Assembly: GCF_034190915.1 (NCBI RefSeq)
Contig: NW_026947484.1
Location: 72,867,482-72,931,481 of the forward strand
Length of the DNA stretch: 64,000 nucleotides
Reading direction: 5' to 3'
Source: Cavia porcellus
Lineage: Eukaryota; Chordata; Mammalia; Rodentia; Caviidae
In this document: positions 60,301 to 64,000 of the stretch, piece after piece
Layout: every line of letters begins with the position of its first letter
Numbering within the stretch: position 1 is the first letter of the stretch
Translations under genes and position numbers: made by a program
Notes under the pieces: generated by a model
Seen by the model: the letters and a program-made list of their open reading frames with translations, nothing else
Told to the model about the DNA's origin: nothing
The model's database searches: none

Positions 60301-63003
60301 TGGGGAGGTTTTTGCAGTGGGCTGCCGGGGGAGAATGATGGAAGGGTGCATGGAGAAGAGCGTTGGAGGCTGAGTGGTGGATGGAGGCGGGGATGGAGCT
60401 CAGATGCACTCCTGTAGCGTGGGCTTCTCCTGGGGGAGGACCGTGCTGTGGGCCTGCCCCTCCACTGACCACCTTTACTTTCCTACCTAGCGGGTGTTCT
60501 GGGATGCTGCTTGTGACTTCTGAGCCCCCAATCTGACATAGTTTTTATGAGCTTAGCTTTTTATTTTTTGGTAGTACTAGAGATTGAACCCAGGACCTTC
60601 ACCCTGAGCCCTTTTTATTTTATTTTATTTTTTATTTTGAAATAGGGTCTCACTGAATTTCCCAGGCTGGGCCCAGAGTTGCAGTCCTCCTGCCTCAGCC
60701 TGCCTAAGTGCTGGGATTACAGGCATGTGCCACCATGCCCAGCCCCACTGTATCTTCCTATCGCTGGAACTCTGTAGCGCAGATTTTGTGACTGTTGTGA
60801 TTTTGAATCACCACTGCTACACAGTGTTATTCTTACCTTTAAAACCATTAAAAATAAGTTCAGATTCTTACCTATAAACAAGACAAAGAGCTTAAAAGGG
60901 ATAGAGACTAGATAGTGTTTCTTGGTTATTTTAATGAGGATAATGGTTTCTTTGTTCCCAGGAGAGGAGAAAAAAATATGACTAAGACCTGGAGCAACAA
61001 GGACGGAGAATTAGCTACAGTCTAAAAAGTAGTTTAAAATGAGATTTCATTTTTCTATTTATTTGATTGTTAATCAGAATTGGCTTTGCTTCATACTATA
61101 TTTTCCCACCTATGCGAAATAATCTTCGGACACTCTGGAATTAAAAACTAAAGCAAAAACAAAAATAAAAGGCCTTTTGTGTTTCTGTAGCTGCTGAACT
61201 TCTAGCCAAGCGTGTGTACTCCTGGGTGTGCATGTATCTGCCTGCTGTCTCTCTGAAAGTGGGACATGCTCACTAGTGAAAGTTTGTATCTTCTAAATTA
61301 TTAGTTATAAATGTGTCTATAAAATGCCTCGTGCAGTAGCTCATAATTTTTATAAATTATCATTAACTATCAATGTACTTTTTCACTTATTCACCAGTCA
61401 ATATATTCTTCAGTCCTTTGCATTTTTGGTTACTTGAAATATGAACTTACTCCTCCCATACAAAGCAGCAATAACTCTATTTTGATTTGTAGCTGGAGAA
61501 AGAAGCAAGTTATCTAATACCTCTAGGAGACCATGAATAGTAGAACGAGGGGTCAGACACCCTCTCCTGAGAATTTGTAACGTGGGTGGGAAGCCCAAAC
61601 CTACAGCCATTTGCTATTTCTTAGAAATAGTGTAGGCAAAAGATCTCAAGATAGAGCAGCCGTTATTCAGCTCTTTGTAAATATTTTTAAAGGGAGTATT
61701 TGCTCTTTGCTGATATAAGGGATAAAGGTGCCCAGGAAGGAGGAGGGCAGCAGGGAGTTAAGGTTGTGTCACCACGGCCCACAGATCATCCCCAGGCTGG
61801 AAGAGCAAGCAGGTACCTCTGTCTGTCTGCCTGCCTCCTTCTTGCATATGAATATATGTTAAATAGGACTATATTTAAGAAAATTATGCATTAAAATGCA
61901 TACCAAATATGTATCTATGTGGAGACAGTCAGTATTAAAAGTATGTTTCCCATATGTGTTTTCAACGTGAAATGGTATCAGTCGAGAGTATTAATCACAT
62001 GCCAAGGAGAGGAAAGAAGCTTTCCTGGCTCAAAGGACGTGTTGAGGACAAAATTATAGAAATGCCAGAAAATACAGAATGTAGATAAACTGAAAATATT
62101 CTGCAAACATCTAGATGCATCTGGAGAATTTAGTTACTAGATGCTGATCTGTTTGAGGAGATTGTTCTGAAGCTCGTCTTTCAGGGGATGAATTTGTGGG
62201 AGGTTTTATTTTGGCATAGAAAGTGGCTCAAATGCCACTGGAATAAATTCAGGATTTCCAAATTTGTCTTGGCTTATTATGTTTTTCCAGTTGCTGCAGA
62301 ACATTTTATAGGTTTTTTTTTTCTTTCCCCCGAAGGGGTGAAAGTTGACTTTTCAGACTAACGTAGATCATGGAAAATTGAAAGCCAGAGTACTAAGATA
62401 CATAGATTTTCCATCTCATGGAAAGTCTTAGATTTGACGAGCGGGTGGTATCAGTTTTCCCATTAATTTAGTACATTTTGTATGTGCATTCCTCAGATAG
62501 AGGTCGTGCATTGACCGCATGCGTTTTATGTTTTGGTGAGCAAGCTGGCCTGTGGTGATAGAGCTGATGGCAAGGAGCCTGGTGGGCCGAATGCAGTCTG
62601 TGTTCACCACGTCTGGTTTGAGCAGGCTGCTGTAAGCAAGGCGCAGGTAGCTGCTGTCCGCTGACTCTAGCCCACAGGTCACAGAACATCTCTTTTCAAA
62701 GACAGATCCTTGACTGTGTGCTGGAAAGTTCGTTTAGCCATGGAAACTCCCATTATCTTCCCTTTCTTAATTTTTTTATTTTTGATTTTTTAAGGTATAT
62801 GTGCAGACGTGGAGCACTCAGAATCTTATGATGACCATCGTGCGAGATGAGTACCCGTCCCACCCGATGGTGCTCCGGGGCATTAACCAGAGGGCTGCCT
62901 TCCCGCAGTACCAGCCTGTGATCATGCTGGAGAAGGGCTACACTGTGCACTGGAATGGGCCTGCGCCTCGGATCATGTTCCTGTACCTGGTGAACTTCAA
63001 CAA
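24557..63003 (+). CDS. CEMIP2: CEMIP2 (TMEM2) coding region, spliced, 3' end outside window
   Basis: Type II plasma-membrane protein of the CEMIP family, described as a cell-surface hyaluronidase or regulator of hyaluronan turnover (its direct catalytic role has been disputed). The coding sequence is the join of 24557-24884, 29398-29538, 30148-30709, 34202-34371, 38900-39088, 40756-40925, 42348-42557, 42909-43114, 43365-43434, 46508-46636, 49578-49666, 53054-53185, 54244-54279, 55247-55402, 56959-57136, 59169-59384 and 62795-63003. All introns are GT-AG and phases agree at each junction, giving 1063 codons plus 2 nt. I recognised the protein from near-identity to remembered human TMEM2. The start is fixed by the conserved MYAT N-terminus and an in-frame TGA at 24545-24547. 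Order: proline-rich cytoplasmic tail, TM 81-103, G8 about 120-244, GG-type lectin about 254-411, PbH1 repeats about 668-811. Domain borders are recalled from the human entry, shifted by one residue. About 320 C-terminal residues are missing because the window ends. Confidence 0.97.
25535..26230 (-). mobile_element. L1 3' UTR and ORF2-end fragment
   Basis: The segment TTCTTTATCCATGTATTAGTGG followed by a GGATGGGCACTTCGCTTGTTCC patch is the reverse complement of the L1 ORF2 end. The CT-rich 25.6-25.85 kb stretch fits an antisense 3' UTR. Multiple stops; not functional. Confidence 0.7.
27206..27286 (-). mobile_element. ID-type SINE, degraded
   Basis: Antisense ID: GGCATCGACCCTCATGCATG through CCACTGAGCTATACCCCCAC. 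Confidence 0.65.
27512..27665 (-). mobile_element. B1-ID composite SINE, degraded
   Basis: An ID fragment (GGTACTAGGAGTTGAACC to TGCTGAGCTACACTGC) is joined to a B1 right portion (TTGCCCTGAGTGGCCTTAAA to CTTCCTGCCTGCATTGGCTCC). The B1 left end appears replaced by the adjoining LTR-like sequence. Confidence 0.55.
27665..28785 (-). mobile_element. degraded MaLR endogenous retroelement (LTR plus internal region)
   Basis: On the plus strand an LTR-like end ACACAAACCATAACA (27908-27922) is followed by CTGCCCCTGGGTCCCC, the usual antisense junction between a MaLR LTR and its internal sequence. The internal part continues with MaLR-like segments (for example AAGTCTCCTATGAGATT and CCATGCAAGTCCAGAATTC) to a second ACACAAACCATAACA at 28769-28783. 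It has stops throughout and no retained protein domain. Confidence 0.6.
28920..29012 (-). mobile_element. ID-type SINE, degraded
   Basis: Antisense ID: GGTGCTGGGGATTGAATCTA through CCACTGAGCTCCATAACC. Confidence 0.7.
29398..29538 (+). CDS. CEMIP2: CEMIP2 exon 4: stalk and start of G8 domain
   Basis: Acceptor TTTATAG ends at 29397 and donor GGAG|GTGGGT begins at 29539. The 141 nt encode residues 110-156 (phase 1 on both sides), beginning ENCPDQNP and ending VIQDG. It encodes the extracellular juxtamembrane region and the start of the G8 domain. The length is divisible by three, so skipping it would keep the frame. Confidence 0.95.
29539..30147 (+). other. CEMIP2: CEMIP2 intron 4
   Basis: A 609-nt AT-rich intron with an A-rich/(TA)n low-complexity patch near 30030-30070. 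I see nothing else of note. Confidence 0.85.
30148..30709 (+). CDS. CEMIP2: CEMIP2 exon 5: G8 domain and first half of GG-type lectin domain
   Basis: This is the largest coding exon in the window (562 nt, residues 157-343). Acceptor CCTGCAG ends at 30147 and donor ATAG|GTAGGT begins at 30710. It encodes most of the G8 domain, then the start of the GG-type (ILEI-like) domain. Arg264 (30468-30470), Asp272 (30492-30494) and Asp285 (30531-30533) align with human Arg265, Asp273 and Asp286, recalled as residues whose mutation removes hyaluronidase activity. N-glycosylation sequons are visible at N170, N247 and N291. Confidence 0.97.
31640..32120 (-). mobile_element. L1M-type fragment
   Basis: Antisense L1 features: TATATAACCACCATCTAGGTC with AGGAAATAGAAAATTGCC, and later TATTGACTGGTGGACACC and GAACATGCACATGTATTTCT. 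Old and non-coding. Confidence 0.6.
32140..32412 (-). mobile_element. MaLR-type LTR
   Basis: It opens with GTCAGCTCTCTGTTATTGTG and has AAGAGGAAAGTGTTTATCTTGG and CCCTCCTAAAGGTTCTC, the antisense MaLR LTR pattern. Confidence 0.65.
33400..33620. mobile_element. hAT/MER-type DNA transposon remnant
   Basis: The pattern GTGTGGTCCCCTGACCAGCA followed by TTGGAAACTTGTTGGAAAGG and CAATCTAATCCCTC is typical of non-autonomous MER elements. Confidence 0.65.
34202..34371 (+). CDS. CEMIP2: CEMIP2 exon 6: GG-type lectin domain, second part
   Basis: Acceptor CCCTTCTAG ends at 34201 and donor AAAG|GTAAGC begins at 34372. The 170 nt encode residues 344-400, including sequons NES and NHS. The last residues before the junction read SEWDKG; I remember human as SEWIEG, a local difference at the exon end. 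Confidence 0.96.
36178..36223. repeat. 23-bp tandem duplication (one mismatch)
   Basis: CAGTACTTACCTAGTAGTCA... at 36178-36200 is repeated at 36201-36223 with a single C/T difference. Confidence 0.95.
36357..36440 (-). mobile_element. ID SINE
   Basis: Antisense ID: GGTGCTGGGGATCGAACTCA, GCTAGGCAGGCACTTATGC, ending TTAATCCCCAATCC; moderately diverged. Confidence 0.8.
37590..37690 (+). mobile_element. L1 ORF2-end-like fragment
   Basis: AATGGAAAACTACTTGGCTA then GGATACACCTGGAAAATAAG resembles the sense end of L1 ORF2; short and diverged. Confidence 0.45.
38900..39088 (+). CDS. CEMIP2: CEMIP2 exon 7: end of GG-type lectin domain
   Basis: Acceptor GGTGTAG ends at 38899 and donor AAAG|GTATTA (weak at +5/+6) begins at 39089. 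The 189 nt encode residues 401-463, with a short two-cysteine motif CPEC near the end. Both boundaries are phase 1, so the exon could be skipped in frame. Confidence 0.95.
39231..39329 (+). mobile_element. ID SINE, full-length
   Basis: GGGGCCGGATTTAGCTCAGC, B box GAGTTTGATCCCTGGTACTG and a 20-A tail. It lies directly before a B1 element in the same orientation. Confidence 0.9.
39331..39490 (+). mobile_element. B1 SINE
   Basis: 7SL-derived: GCCTATAATCCCAGCACTCA, GGAGGCCGAGGCAGGAGGAT, ending GAGACCCTGTCTCAGAAC with an A-rich tail. CTTAG after the preceding A-run and after this tail may be part of a target duplication. Confidence 0.9.
39858..40022 (-). mobile_element. B1-ID composite SINE
   Basis: The ID part (AGTACTGAGGATTGAACCC) and B1 part (GAGTCAAGGTCTCATTAAAT to GGGATTACAGATGTATAC) are fused. 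On the minus strand B1 precedes the degenerate ID. Confidence 0.75.
40756..40925 (+). CDS. CEMIP2: CEMIP2 exon 8
   Basis: Acceptor CAATCAG ends at 40755 and donor CTTG|GTAGGT begins at 40926. The 170 nt encode residues 464-520, starting ETPQFLHMG and ending FGGHVL. This is part of the conserved central region shared by CEMIP and CEMIP2. Confidence 0.96.
40926..42347 (+). other. CEMIP2: CEMIP2 intron 8
   Basis: A 1.4 kb intron whose only clear element is a young sense ID SINE at 41129-41216 with 14-bp target duplications. Confidence 0.85.
41129..41216 (+). mobile_element. ID SINE, young, with perfect target duplication
   Basis: GGGCTGGGATTTAGCTCAGT, B box AGTTCGATCCCCGGTACTGG and an A tail. 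Flanked by AAGAATTGTTCCAG at 41115-41128 and 41217-41230. Very low divergence indicates a recent insertion. Confidence 0.95.
42348..42557 (+). CDS. CEMIP2: CEMIP2 exon 9: His-rich central region
   Basis: Acceptor TCTGACAG ends at 42347 and donor GCTA|GTAAGT begins at 42558. The 210 nt (phase 0 to 0) encode residues 521-590. The stretch [15 protein letters not shown] and further His residues (SIHHSF, VHGTHG) are strongly conserved. A metal-binding or structural role for these histidines is possible but is not shown here. Confidence 0.96.
42558..42908 (+). other. CEMIP2: CEMIP2 intron 9
   Basis: A short 351-nt intron. I see no repeat or other feature in it. Confidence 0.85.
42909..43114 (+). 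CDS. CEMIP2: CEMIP2 exon 10
   Basis: Acceptor TTCTGCAG ends at 42908 and donor GTAT|GTGAGT begins at 43115. The 206 nt encode residues 591-658 ([15 protein letters not shown] to ATDC) and two bases of Met659. It contains an NNS sequon. Confidence 0.96.
43115..43364 (+). other. CEMIP2: CEMIP2 intron 10
   Basis: At 250 nt this is the shortest intron in the window. About 120 nt of it is a young SINE plus its duplicated target site; the remaining ancestral intron would be only about 130 nt. Confidence 0.9.
43208..43310 (-). mobile_element. ID SINE, young, inside intron 10
   Basis: Poly-T, TTTATCGGCACCAGGTACTC and GAGCTAAATCTCCAG: an antisense ID. Flanked by a perfect 17-bp duplication, TGCGGGCAGGATTTTCT at 43191-43207 and 43311-43327. 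Confidence 0.95.
43365..43434 (+). CDS. CEMIP2: CEMIP2 exon 11: first PbH1 repeat region
   Basis: Acceptor CTTGCAG ends at 43364 and donor CCAG|GTAAGT begins at 43435. Only 70 nt, encoding the last base of Met659 and residues 660-682 ([10 protein letters not shown] to AAAGSQ). A young SINE sits 54 bp upstream of the acceptor. Confidence 0.95.
44104..44200 (-). mobile_element. ID SINE, young
   Basis: Antisense ID with ATCAGTACCAGGAATTGAAC and GAGCTAAATCCCCAGCCCC. Flanked by TGTGACTTTTT at 44093-44103 and 44201-44211. Confidence 0.93.
44349..44396. repeat. compound direct and inverted repeat
   Basis: Direct copies of TGTGAATTTAACAGTG at 44349-44364 and 44381-44396 flank a perfect inverted repeat, AATTCACAGTG (44365-44375) and CACTGTGAATT (44378-44388), with a 2-nt spacer. 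An A-rich tract (44270-44343) precedes it. Confidence 0.9.
46508..46636 (+). CDS. CEMIP2: CEMIP2 exon 12: PbH1 region
   Basis: Acceptor TTATAG ends at 46507 and donor TAAG|GTAGGT begins at 46637. The 129 nt (phase 0 to 0) encode residues 683-725 (DAGIWYLF to VHSSFK), part of the parallel beta-helix region. Confidence 0.96.
46718..47045 (-). mobile_element. MaLR-type LTR
   Basis: AACAAAACATTGCAGACTGG followed by GTAATTTATAGTGAAGACC matches the antisense start of MaLR/MLT1 LTRs; the rest is diverged. Confidence 0.55.
48090..48156. repeat. (CA)n/(CGCA)n tract
   Basis: About 18 CA units grading into CACG/CGCA repeats: alternating purine-pyrimidine DNA, CpG-containing at its 3' end. Confidence 0.95.
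48270..48314. repeat. (TG)n tract
   Basis: About 22 TG units, 114 bp downstream of and complementary to the (CA)n tract at 48090. AT-rich sequence follows (48315-48400). Confidence 0.95.
48912..49165. repeat. left copy of duplicated block flanking exon 13
   Basis: It shares GCGTTCTCTTACATGCTGTA, GATATTCAGT, AATAGGCTCT and GAAAGTC in the same order with 50226-50490. By eye the copies are roughly 70-80% identical. Confidence 0.8.
49578..49666 (+). CDS. CEMIP2: CEMIP2 exon 13: PbH1 region
   Basis: Acceptor TTTTCAG ends at 49577 and donor CAAG|GTATGG begins at 49667. The 89 nt encode residues 726-754 and two bases of Arg755 (AGLFIDKGV to LDNSA). It has an NSS sequon. Read-through into the intron stays open for about 33 codons to 49769. 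Confidence 0.95.
50226..50490. repeat. right copy of duplicated block flanking exon 13
   Basis: Paralogous, same orientation, to 48912-49165. It could be a local tandem duplication or a second insertion of an unnamed interspersed repeat. Confidence 0.8.
51799..51897. repeat. polypyrimidine (CT-rich) tract
   Basis: About 100 bp nearly free of purines on the plus strand. Homopurine-homopyrimidine DNA can form triplex structures. Confidence 0.9.
52080..52400. mobile_element. ancient L2-like LINE remnant
   Basis: GTCCATTCTCCAATAGCAGC, GGATCACATCACCTCCC, AGCTTCCCATTGCATTCAGA and GAGTACCTACTGTGTGCCAG follow the order of an ancient mammalian LINE tail. The family name is tentative. Confidence 0.5.
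53054..53185 (+). CDS. CEMIP2: CEMIP2 exon 14: PbH1 region
   Basis: Acceptor AAACCTTAG ends at 53053 and donor CAGC|GTGGGT begins at 53186. The 132 nt encode the end of Arg755 through Ser798 plus two bases of Ala799 (FRPHQDAD to LVQNS). Both phases are 2, so it is symmetrical. Confidence 0.95.
53186..54243 (+). other. CEMIP2: CEMIP2 intron 14
   Basis: A 1.1 kb intron. A sense MIR remnant occupies about 53890-54105; I see nothing else distinct. Confidence 0.85.
53890..54105 (+). mobile_element. MIR remnant
   Basis: GGTTGAGGCACTTCCCTGAG and GTCACACAGCTAATAATTGG form the MIR core, with a degraded 5' part. Confidence 0.75.
54244..54279 (+). CDS. CEMIP2: CEMIP2 exon 15: 36-nt small exon in third PbH1 repeat
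   Basis: Acceptor CTTATAG ends at 54243 and a weak donor CCAG|GTTTGT begins at 54280. It encodes only [11 protein letters not shown] plus split Ala799 and Ser811, matching the human protein as I remember it. It is phase 2 to 2, so including or skipping it leaves the downstream frame unchanged. Confidence 0.93.
54280..55246 (+). other. CEMIP2: CEMIP2 intron 15
   Basis: A 967-nt intron with two degraded antisense ID fragments (54978-55045 and 55085-55140) near its 3' end. Confidence 0.85.
54978..55140 (-). mobile_element. two degraded ID SINE fragments
   Basis: ACTCATGACCTCACATTTGC to CACTGACCTAAATGCC (54978-55045) and GATACCAGGAATTGAGCTCA (55085-55140) are antisense ID relics. Confidence 0.55.
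55247..55402 (+). CDS. CEMIP2: CEMIP2 exon 16
   Basis: Acceptor TTGACAG ends at 55246 and donor ACAG|GTGAGG begins at 55403. The 156 nt encode residues 812-862 with split Ser811 and Arg863 (DGSFPSDEG to TLPRN). It has an acidic/Ser-rich start and a Gly-rich middle ([13 protein letters not shown]). It is phase-symmetrical. Confidence 0.95.
55633..55810 (-). mobile_element. B1 SINE with adjacent (CT)n/poly-T
   Basis: Antisense B1: GAGGCAGGGTCTCACCATAT, GCCTCAGCCTCCCGAGTGCT, ending CCACCATGCCCGGCC, with a (TC)n then T run on the far side. Confidence 0.9.
56215..56390 (+). mobile_element. B1-ID composite SINE
   Basis: A B1-like part (CTGGGAGGCTGAGGCAGGAG) is followed by a degenerate ID (GGGCTGGCTGGGAATGCAGC to TGTACTGCAAAAAG). 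Confidence 0.75.
56959..57136 (+). CDS. CEMIP2: CEMIP2 exon 17
   Basis: Acceptor TTTAACAG ends at 56958 and donor ACAC|GTAAGT begins at 57137. The 178 nt encode the end of Arg863 through His922 ([12 protein letters not shown] to KFGPH). Confidence 0.96.
57965..58160 (-). mobile_element. possible L1 fragment
   Basis: AACCAGTTTGCTACCTCCAC with ACCAGCAGTGGCGTGAG vaguely resembles antisense L1 ORF2. Weak. Confidence 0.3.
58405..58475 (-). mobile_element. degraded ID SINE
   Basis: GCACAAGGGCTTTATCATTG to CCACTAAATTATATCCCCAG is an antisense ID relic. Confidence 0.5.
58693..58805 (-). mobile_element. ID SINE, young
   Basis: Long poly-T, TTTATCGGTACCAAGGATCG and GAGCTAAATCCCCAGCCCC. Flanked by a 16-bp duplication ACTTCTAATAGTTTTT at 58677-58692 and 58806-58821. 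Confidence 0.93.
58860..59008 (-). mobile_element. B1 SINE
   Basis: Antisense B1: GAGACAGGGTTCTCACCATG, CAGCCTCCCAAATGCTGGGA, TTACAGGTGTGAACAACC. Confidence 0.85.
59169..59384 (+). CDS. CEMIP2: CEMIP2 exon 18
   Basis: Acceptor CTGCTCAG ends at 59168 and donor CCAG|GTAGGT begins at 59385. The 216 nt (phase 0 to 0) encode residues 923-994 ([12 protein letters not shown] to CSGTYAQ), with a conserved acidic patch [10 protein letters not shown] and an NVT sequon. Confidence 0.96.
59385..62794 (+). other. CEMIP2: CEMIP2 intron 18
   Basis: A 3.4 kb intron with an antisense B1-ID composite (60.56-60.75 kb). The segment 59.8-60.5 kb is more GC-rich and gives spurious minus-strand frames. The rest is AT-rich and unremarkable. 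Confidence 0.85.
60562..60747 (-). mobile_element. B1-ID composite SINE
   Basis: ID part GGTAGTACTAGAGATTGAAC, an ATTTT-rich spacer, then B1 part GAAATAGGGTCTCACTGAAT to CCACCATGCCCAGCCC. Confidence 0.85.
62795..63003 (+). CDS. CEMIP2: CEMIP2 exon 19, last exon in the window
   Basis: Acceptor TTTTTTAAG ends at 62794 and donor ACAA|GTAGGC begins at 63004. The 209 nt encode residues 995-1063 ([10 protein letters not shown] to YLVNFN) plus two bases of a Lys codon. The next exon, expected to begin with the third base of that Lys codon and NDW, is not in the window. Confidence 0.96.
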
Positions 63004-63519
63004 GTAGGCTTCTGTTACTGTTGTTTCCAGTGTGTGAGCAAACAGTGATTTAGCAGGTAGAAAGAGTAACATTTTAAGTATGTCTTGATGAAACCCTTTA
63101 TTTTGTGCAGTTAATATTTGCTAATCATCACAATTTTAAAAAGGAGAAAATACTTCCTATGAAGAATGCCACTTTCACGTGTTTTTCTCCTTTCATGGAG
63201 AGGTGGAGAGGCTCTGTGTTGTGTGTTGATGAATTAAGAGGCGCACAGATTGAGTCCTCTCGTGTTAAGAAAACCGCTGAGAAATAGTTCAGTGTCTGAT
63301 GAATGCTTTAGTCCTGTTCAGGTAGGACAGGAAGATGTTTCATATGGTTTATTAGATGATCTCCTATAAAATGAAAGATTTTTGAGGCCAAATTTAGATT
63401 TAACAGAAGAAAGTAGATTTGATCCATAGCATCTGCTATGGGTAAGAGGTGAAAGTTGGGGCACCAATCCCAGGTATTTGACACTTGTGCCGTGACACAA
63501 AAGGATGCCTTTGTCCTTT

Positions 63520-63646
63520 TTATAGGTGTATGCCACCATGCCTGGCCATTTACTGTTTTTTTGTTTTTTGGTACTGGGGATCAAACTCATGACCTCGCAA
63601 TTACCAGGCAAGCACTTGAGCCGCTGAGCTAAATCCCCATCCCCAT
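63520..63646 (-). mobile_element. B1 remnant and adjacent ID SINE
   Basis: A B1 end piece (GGTGTATGCCACCATGCCTG) precedes an antisense ID (GGTACTGGGGATCAAACTCA to GAGCTAAATCCCCATCCCC). ATTTACTGTTTTTT and ATTTATTGTTTTTT may be diverged target duplications. Confidence 0.7.
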
Positions 63647-63799
63647 TTATTGTTTTTTATGGTAAAAACATTCAAATTTATTATTTCTTAAAGCCTAATC
63701 TGGATAGAGGTGCACAGAAGTCAAGAAAAGAAGTCAATGATAGGAGGATGGAGGAGAAATGTCAAAGAGGGATCAGTTTTCCAAAAAGTTGCATTCATG

Positions 63800-63995
63800 C
63801 CAGGGCATTGATGCAAGTCTGTAACCCCGGCTACTCAGGTGACTGAGGCAGGAGGGTTGCGAGTTGGTGAGACCTTGTCTAGGACAGATAGACAGACGGA
63901 TAGGGCTAAGATGTAGCTCACTGGTGTAGAGCACTTGGCTAGCAATTGTGAGGCTCTGAATTCAATCCTCCAAAATAATAATTTTTTTTTTTTAG
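63800..63995 (+). mobile_element. B1-ID composite SINE
   Basis: A B1-like part (CCCCGGCTACTCAGGTGACT, GAGGCAGGAGGGTTGCGAG) is followed by a degenerate ID (GGGCTAAGATGTAGCTCACT to CTGAATTCAATCCTCC). Confidence 0.8.
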
Positions 63996-64000
63996 AAGGA

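Larger units (their letters stand above)
63004..64000 (+). other. CEMIP2: CEMIP2 intron 19, partial
   Basis: Intronic sequence runs to the window edge. It contains an antisense ID SINE (63.55-63.65 kb) beside a B1 remnant, and a sense B1-ID composite (63.8-64.0 kb). Confidence 0.8.

Noticed and set aside
1..64000. CRISPR arrays, operons, ribosome binding sites, bacterial or phage features
   Set aside because: No regularly spaced repeats with unique spacers and no prokaryotic gene organisation; the DNA is mammalian.

Overview
This window is mammalian chromosomal DNA, most likely from a non-murid rodent. It has long GT-AG introns, one CpG island, ancient mammalian repeats (MIR, L1, L2-like, MER5/hAT, MaLR LTRs), and many rodent ID-type (tRNA-derived) and B1 (7SL-derived) SINEs. 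Some SINEs are composites in the order B1 then degenerate ID. From general knowledge these suggest a squirrel-, beaver-, dormouse- or hystricomorph-related lineage rather than mouse or rat. The species call is an inference.

One protein-coding gene is visible: the 5' three quarters of CEMIP2 (TMEM2), a type II membrane protein of the CEMIP family linked to turnover of extracellular hyaluronan. It lies on the + strand. Bases 1-7900 are intergenic and repeat-bearing. Bases 7900-9700 are a CpG island with the promoter and a noncoding first exon ending at 9245. A probable second noncoding exon lies at 20291-20429. The start codon is at 24557 in exon 3. I traced seventeen coding exons (exons 3-19), ending at 63003. 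Every junction is GT-AG and every phase matches, giving 3191 nt of coding sequence (1063 codons plus 2 nt). The human protein is about 1383 residues, so roughly the last 320 residues, including the second GG-type lectin domain, lie beyond the window. No frameshift or stop interrupts the reading frame.

The exons encode, in order: a cytoplasmic tail with a proline-rich motif, one transmembrane segment (about residues 81-103), a G8 domain, a GG-type lectin domain holding the residues reported as needed for hyaluronidase activity, a conserved central region, and a parallel beta-helix (PbH1) region in exons 11-16.

The introns hold SINEs mostly antisense to the gene, L1 and MaLR fragments mostly antisense, a degraded MaLR internal region in intron 3, a sense-strand LTR-like block with a poly(A) signal in intron 1, and several dinucleotide tracts. 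The most interesting structures are a diverged duplicated block flanking exon 13, a young SINE that nearly doubled intron 10, a 36-nt in-frame exon with a weak donor, upstream ORFs in the leader, and several short tandem or inverted repeats. I saw no second gene, RNA gene, CRISPR array or previously undescribed system.
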